Shown here piece by piece: positions 60,001 to 64,000 of a stretch of 64,000 bases of DNA. Position 1 is the stretch's first letter; each line of letters opens with the position of its first letter. The stretch comes from Paramyrothecium sp. XJ0827. Its lineage: Eukaryota; Ascomycota; Sordariomycetes; Hypocreales; Stachybotryaceae. Both the position numbers and the translations under genes were made by a program. The stretch lies in contig JAJFPB010000008.1 in NCBI GenBank assembly GCA_020881915.1, positions 1,054,001-1,118,000 of the forward strand. Reading direction: 5' to 3'. The notes under the pieces were generated by a model that saw only the letters and a program-made list of their open reading frames with translations, did no database searches and was not told the origin of the DNA.

Positions 60001-63000
60001 ACGGCCGGAATCTCTCACACTCTCAATTCACTCATCGCGACACCATTCTGCAGGCGCCAACCTGAGAATCCAAACCCCCTTCTTCGAGTTTCACGGAGCT
60101 TGGGCCCTCGGCGGCTCGAGTGGCTGCAGACCACTCGTAGGCACAGCGTAGCGCCAATTCGCCCAACGTGACCCAGGCAAATGGGCCTGGCAACCCCAGA
60201 CTCAAGCCACCATTGGGCTGTTTGGTTTGGGGCGAACGCCAGGTCCTATCCTTCTAGTGCTGGCTAGCAAGCCCTCCTCCCCCCCTTTGCGCGCCTCAAA
60301 CCGCACCTCTAACGTGTACGGGGTCCTCGCCCTCGATCGCCTGGCGGTTCGCGTCGCAGAAATCCGCGCAGGCTGAACGAGATGGGACGAAATATGGCCG
60401 CCCAGCAGTTTGACAACCAAACATTCCAGCAAGTGGCAGCCGATCAGCTCCGTTCGGGCAGCTTTTCTGACACTCGGCGCGACCCCTCCATACTGGTGCT
60501 CGCCCGTTTCAGCGCGAGAAGAAACATCCACGTTAGAGACGGAAGCGTCATGGATGGTGGGTTTCGCGAGCGACAGGAACAGCACTGTACGGTACATGGA
60601 GGGGCAGCCCGGGCAGGCGCTGGCAATCATTGTGTCATCAGCACGTGTCGGCCCTGGGGGTGGGCGACAATCTCCCGACAGCCACATTGCAGCCACAGCA
60701 CCCGCATCGATGTGGCTGGAGAGTCGAGTACCCCAAAATGGATGCTGCAGATGATCGCCCCTACCAGAATATCTGAAACCGGCATGGTCTGTGCAGTACC
60801 GATTTATGGTGCAGGAACAGGGGAGGTGAGTAAGCCTGAAATGTAGCTTGCCTTCCTTTACCATCTTATTACAGCTCTTGGTCGATTGTAGAAACGGGCA
60901 GGTACGGCTCAACGTGATAAATCCGAACGGCCGACAAACTGGCAGGTCGGTAGTTGATAGGATCCACGGTGCGCAATCCAATATCCAACATCATGCGTAT
61001 CGTTCGGACATGCACGACGCTTGCGACGATCATAACGGATGCGCTACCTAGCACTCAACGTCAGGTCGAAGAAGATCAACGCATCCTACAACGCGAATGC
61101 GAATAGAGACGCTTCAGCACACAGTATCGGCAATGCTTGGGCCGGTATTCGTGTACCTTTGCTAGGAATCTCAATGTCACGCCCCTGATGATATATTGGG
61201 ACGAACCTGTCACTGGCTGGCTTGACCCAGCCTCATTGGCTAAGGGCAGCCAAGGGCAGCCAAAGGATCGACAGGCCCTTACTTGTGCCAGCTACCAATC
61301 AGTGGCATCCAATGCCAGACGGCTGCCCAAAGAAGAAACGCCCCTACAGACGGTGAGACTGAGATCAGAGCCGTATGTGCTTCAGTACTCATCACCTGAG
61401 GAACTCCACACCCTACGGGAATGCCAGAAGCACTAGGACTCCTCGCCATTGTTCTCCTGTCTTAGAAACCACCCAGTGTATCGCTGATCTGTCGCTGATC
61501 AGGCTCGCTATCATGCTTGCAGAGTCGCACCAGGAGACCTTCTATGCCCCAATGAGCAGTCAAAGTAGGGCAATGCGGTTTCGCAGTTGACTTTCACTTC
61601 TTCCTTCTCCAATGCATCTTGTCTCAACTCGAATGGCACGTGCTTCGCTTCCATGCCCACTCACGATACAGTTGGAAGCTCTCGATCTGTTGCAGGATCC
61701 AGCTCCATCTCTAGGCTAGTACGTGCCGGTCTTGTACAGCATCGCCTGTCATGCTTTCGAGGCTGATCGTTGCCGGTCCAGCATCGGCAGGCCCGAGAAT
61801 GCCATGCATCGGAATGGGGTATTCTCGAAACGGCCGAGCAAGGCAGCTCTTCCTACAAACCCGGACCGGAGACGGGGATTATTAATTGGCATTGGCACAC
61901 GCCCACGACTACGTGGAGCAATAAACTGTGTACAACGAAGTGCTTCGTGCGTTGGGCATTTCGGTGCGGTTTTCTGGACTGTACGGAATAAGCAGAGTCC
62001 ATGTCGCTTTCAGCGGCATCGTCATGGGTTGTCGTGGCCCGTTCACGGGCCCACTGCACCCAGATCTTCCAGAAAAAGACACACGGTCCAGCGCAGGCTG
62101 CAAAGAGCCAGGCTTTTGTTTCAGTTTACCAAGCTGACAATCCATTTCGGGACCTTCCCTAGCGCATTGCCGACGCAAGTTCTTTCCACTGCACAAGATA
62201 TTGAAGGGGCTCTACATGGACATGGGCATGGGCATGGACGAAGGCCTCCCCACGGGTAGGGGCTGAACGTTGACCAACTGAACGAGAAAGTCTCGGCCGT
62301 ATATGGCTTCAATCTTGGCGAGGTTAGTACAGTTTTATTTATAATTCATCTTATCGATCTCTACGTGTTAGTCGATGATTTTGGGTGCTCGCCCTGGTCC
62401 TAACATTGGAGCGTTGGTGGAGGGTGTATCGATCAACGGGACGAGGGGAATTCAACCAACATCTCGCATGGCCACGAGGACACCTTGTGAACATGTGTCC
62501 TCCGGCGGCAAGGTTCCCGGGAGGCGAAGTTGAGTTGGTACAAGCACAAATTTGAATGATTTGCTGTTGGATCGTTGGTGACGCGATAGTTCGTAGGGCT
62601 CTTCGCCACGCCGCGCATTGGCGGCTTGGGGTCGATGCCCACGAGGCCATATCCCCCAACAAAAACACACCAACCGACCCTATTACGTCCTTCGACTCAA
62701 TGCGAAGTGCTCAATCGGGCTTCGACACCAACGTTCAAGTCCTTGTGATCGCCTGTCATGGATAATCAACACGGCCTTCACAGTGAGGTACAGTGTTTGA
62801 CAGGCATCCGGGTACAGGAGACCCTGAGCCATGTCGGATTAGAGCCTCCCGCGTACTAATCAAACAAACAGCCAATCACAATGCCTGTGCATCCCAAAAA
62901 TAGGCGAACGAGAGTTGAATGTCCCCATCCAGAAAAGTGAGCTCCCAGAATAACCTGACAAAGCCACAGATCAATTCCAGCTTTGCATCATACGGCCTAT

Positions 63001-64000
63001 CTTGGTGGCGACCCAGACACGACGGAGCGGCAGTTGCCCCGGATCTACAACACAGCTTACGATTTGCGCAGGAACAGCCGCAAGGCTTCAAGCGCTCGGC
63101 TACTTCTCAGTAGGTGGAATGCTTGGGGGATAGATCAACAGATTTGCCTCGCAAGGCTGCCTCCCACGCCGACCTATGTCATCATCAGCCGCATATCAAT
63201 CCTACGACTGCACAATAGCAGCTCGACTGTAGGTCGTCTCCCTCGTTGGGCGCTGGGTTTGGGGCGCTGGGTTGGGAGCTCTAATCGCTTGGGGGCAGGA
63301 AACCAGTAAGGCATGCAGCGCAGCCCATACTTCGGTATCAGAGCTGTCGAGCCGAGGCGTACCAGCTGAAAACCAACACCAAAGAGACCTAGTGTGACCG
63401 ATGTGCTCGCGTATGCAAACCTGAATCCAGATCAAATCGTGCATACGCTGACAGGAGCCGGCCTGCGTCGCTGGAAATGGTGAGTACCAGTGCTTGGCGA
63501 GCGGGTGTAACATCAGTAACATCAGCGTGCATCGCCAACCATAAGCTAAAACATCCAAAGTCCATGTCCGCCGGACGAGTTCCCTGCTTCGTGTCCCAAA
63601 GATCTGCTGTGCTGTCAGCGTGATGACAGTCTTGCACTGCGCAGATCAGCGGGGGGTTCAGTGACGCTCGAAGGGTCCTCTACAGTGGCGTTGGACCCTT
63701 CTCGCGATGGAGTCTTGGCGCTGAGGTACTTGTATCCGCCTTGGCGCACTGGCGATTGTTCCCTTTGCTGTCTTCCGCGAAGGAACGCTTACGTCCATCG
63801 CGCCTACACATGACGGCATCTACCTAGTCTTGACAAGGTCTACCCGGTGCTGTGGGTAGACGAGAGTTACACAGCCTTCATCCACATACACGTTGGTAAC
63901 TTGGTGGCGATACTAGATCGTCGTCAATTACACAAACACAATCGACCACGCTCTCGGGATCGTCCCTCCATTCTCCCCCATAAGCTTACGGGCCATCACT
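57100..64000. other. 6.9-kb gene-free right end
   Basis: The first few hundred bases should be the promoter of the orphan gene. No further gene could be supported; the longest frames (60202-60981 minus, 60382-60846 plus) overlap each other on opposite strands and have random-looking content. A hexanucleotide run of CATGGG/CATGGA units lies near 62215-62239 and echoes one near 55073. Poly-C tracts occur near 58340. A gene truncated by the window edge is not evident. Confidence 0.45.

Noticed and set aside
60202..60981. 259-codon minus-strand frame with a 154-codon plus-strand partner
   Set aside because: The two frames overlap on opposite strands, composition is random and there is no motif; not enough to call a gene.
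1..64000. CRISPR arrays, bacterial operons, prophage or secondary-metabolite cluster
   Set aside because: Genes are intron-bearing nuclear fungal genes. No regularly spaced repeats of CRISPR form and no PKS/NRPS/terpene signatures were seen.

Overview
The window is nuclear DNA from a filamentous ascomycete, most likely a Sordariomycete of the Hypocreales type. The evidence is short introns (about 50-70 nt) with GTRNGT donors and CTAAC/CTGAC-like branch sites, CT-rich ATG-free leaders, roughly 50-60% GC, and protein families typical of Pezizomycotina. Species cannot be named from sequence alone. I rebuilt 14 protein-coding genes exon by exon; each spliced frame closes without a stop. I recognised no tRNA, rRNA, intact transposon or CRISPR array, and no secondary-metabolite cluster.

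Left part (1-25.2 kb): a Zn2Cys6 transcription factor resembling COL-26/BglR/ART1 (2072-5153, +) converges on Mediator subunit MED19/Rox3 (6178-7378, -). A homeobox transcription factor (15228-17285, -) then stands alone, with about 7.9 kb of gene-free, GC-normal DNA on each side.

Centre (25.2-45.4 kb): a compact housekeeping block. It holds mitochondrial 3-hydroxyacyl-CoA dehydrogenase (-) divergent from the replication-fork protein Tof1/Timeless (+, with two MluI cell-cycle boxes in the shared promoter), the boron/anion transporter Bor1 (-, with a 22-nt microexon), a mitochondrial m-AAA protease (-), a HemK/PrmC-type glutamine methyltransferase (-), RPB11 (+, 17-nt first exon and 527-nt first intron), LSM5 (-, six exons for 84 residues), a DEDDy 3'-5' exonuclease (+) and the ribosome-assembly factor YTM1 (-). 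Upstream of bor1 lies a four-copy motif array (33640-33894), which I consider the most unusual non-coding signal here.

Right part (45.4-64 kb): gene-poor. Glycogen synthase (48424-50761, +) follows a 3-kb upstream region with an AT-rich island and an ATG-free pyrimidine-rich leader. A 274-residue disordered orphan protein (56275-57099, -) is the only other gene seen. The remaining DNA holds simple repeats and short random ORFs.

The genes are mostly unrelated in pathway. Weak themes are carbon regulation and storage (COL-26-like factor, glycogen synthase), mitochondrial maintenance (dehydrogenase, m-AAA protease, methyltransferase) and core gene expression (MED19, RPB11, LSM5, YTM1). No obvious new multi-gene system is present. 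The best leads are the bor1 upstream motif array, the isolated homeobox locus, and the uncharacterised exonuclease and orphan protein.
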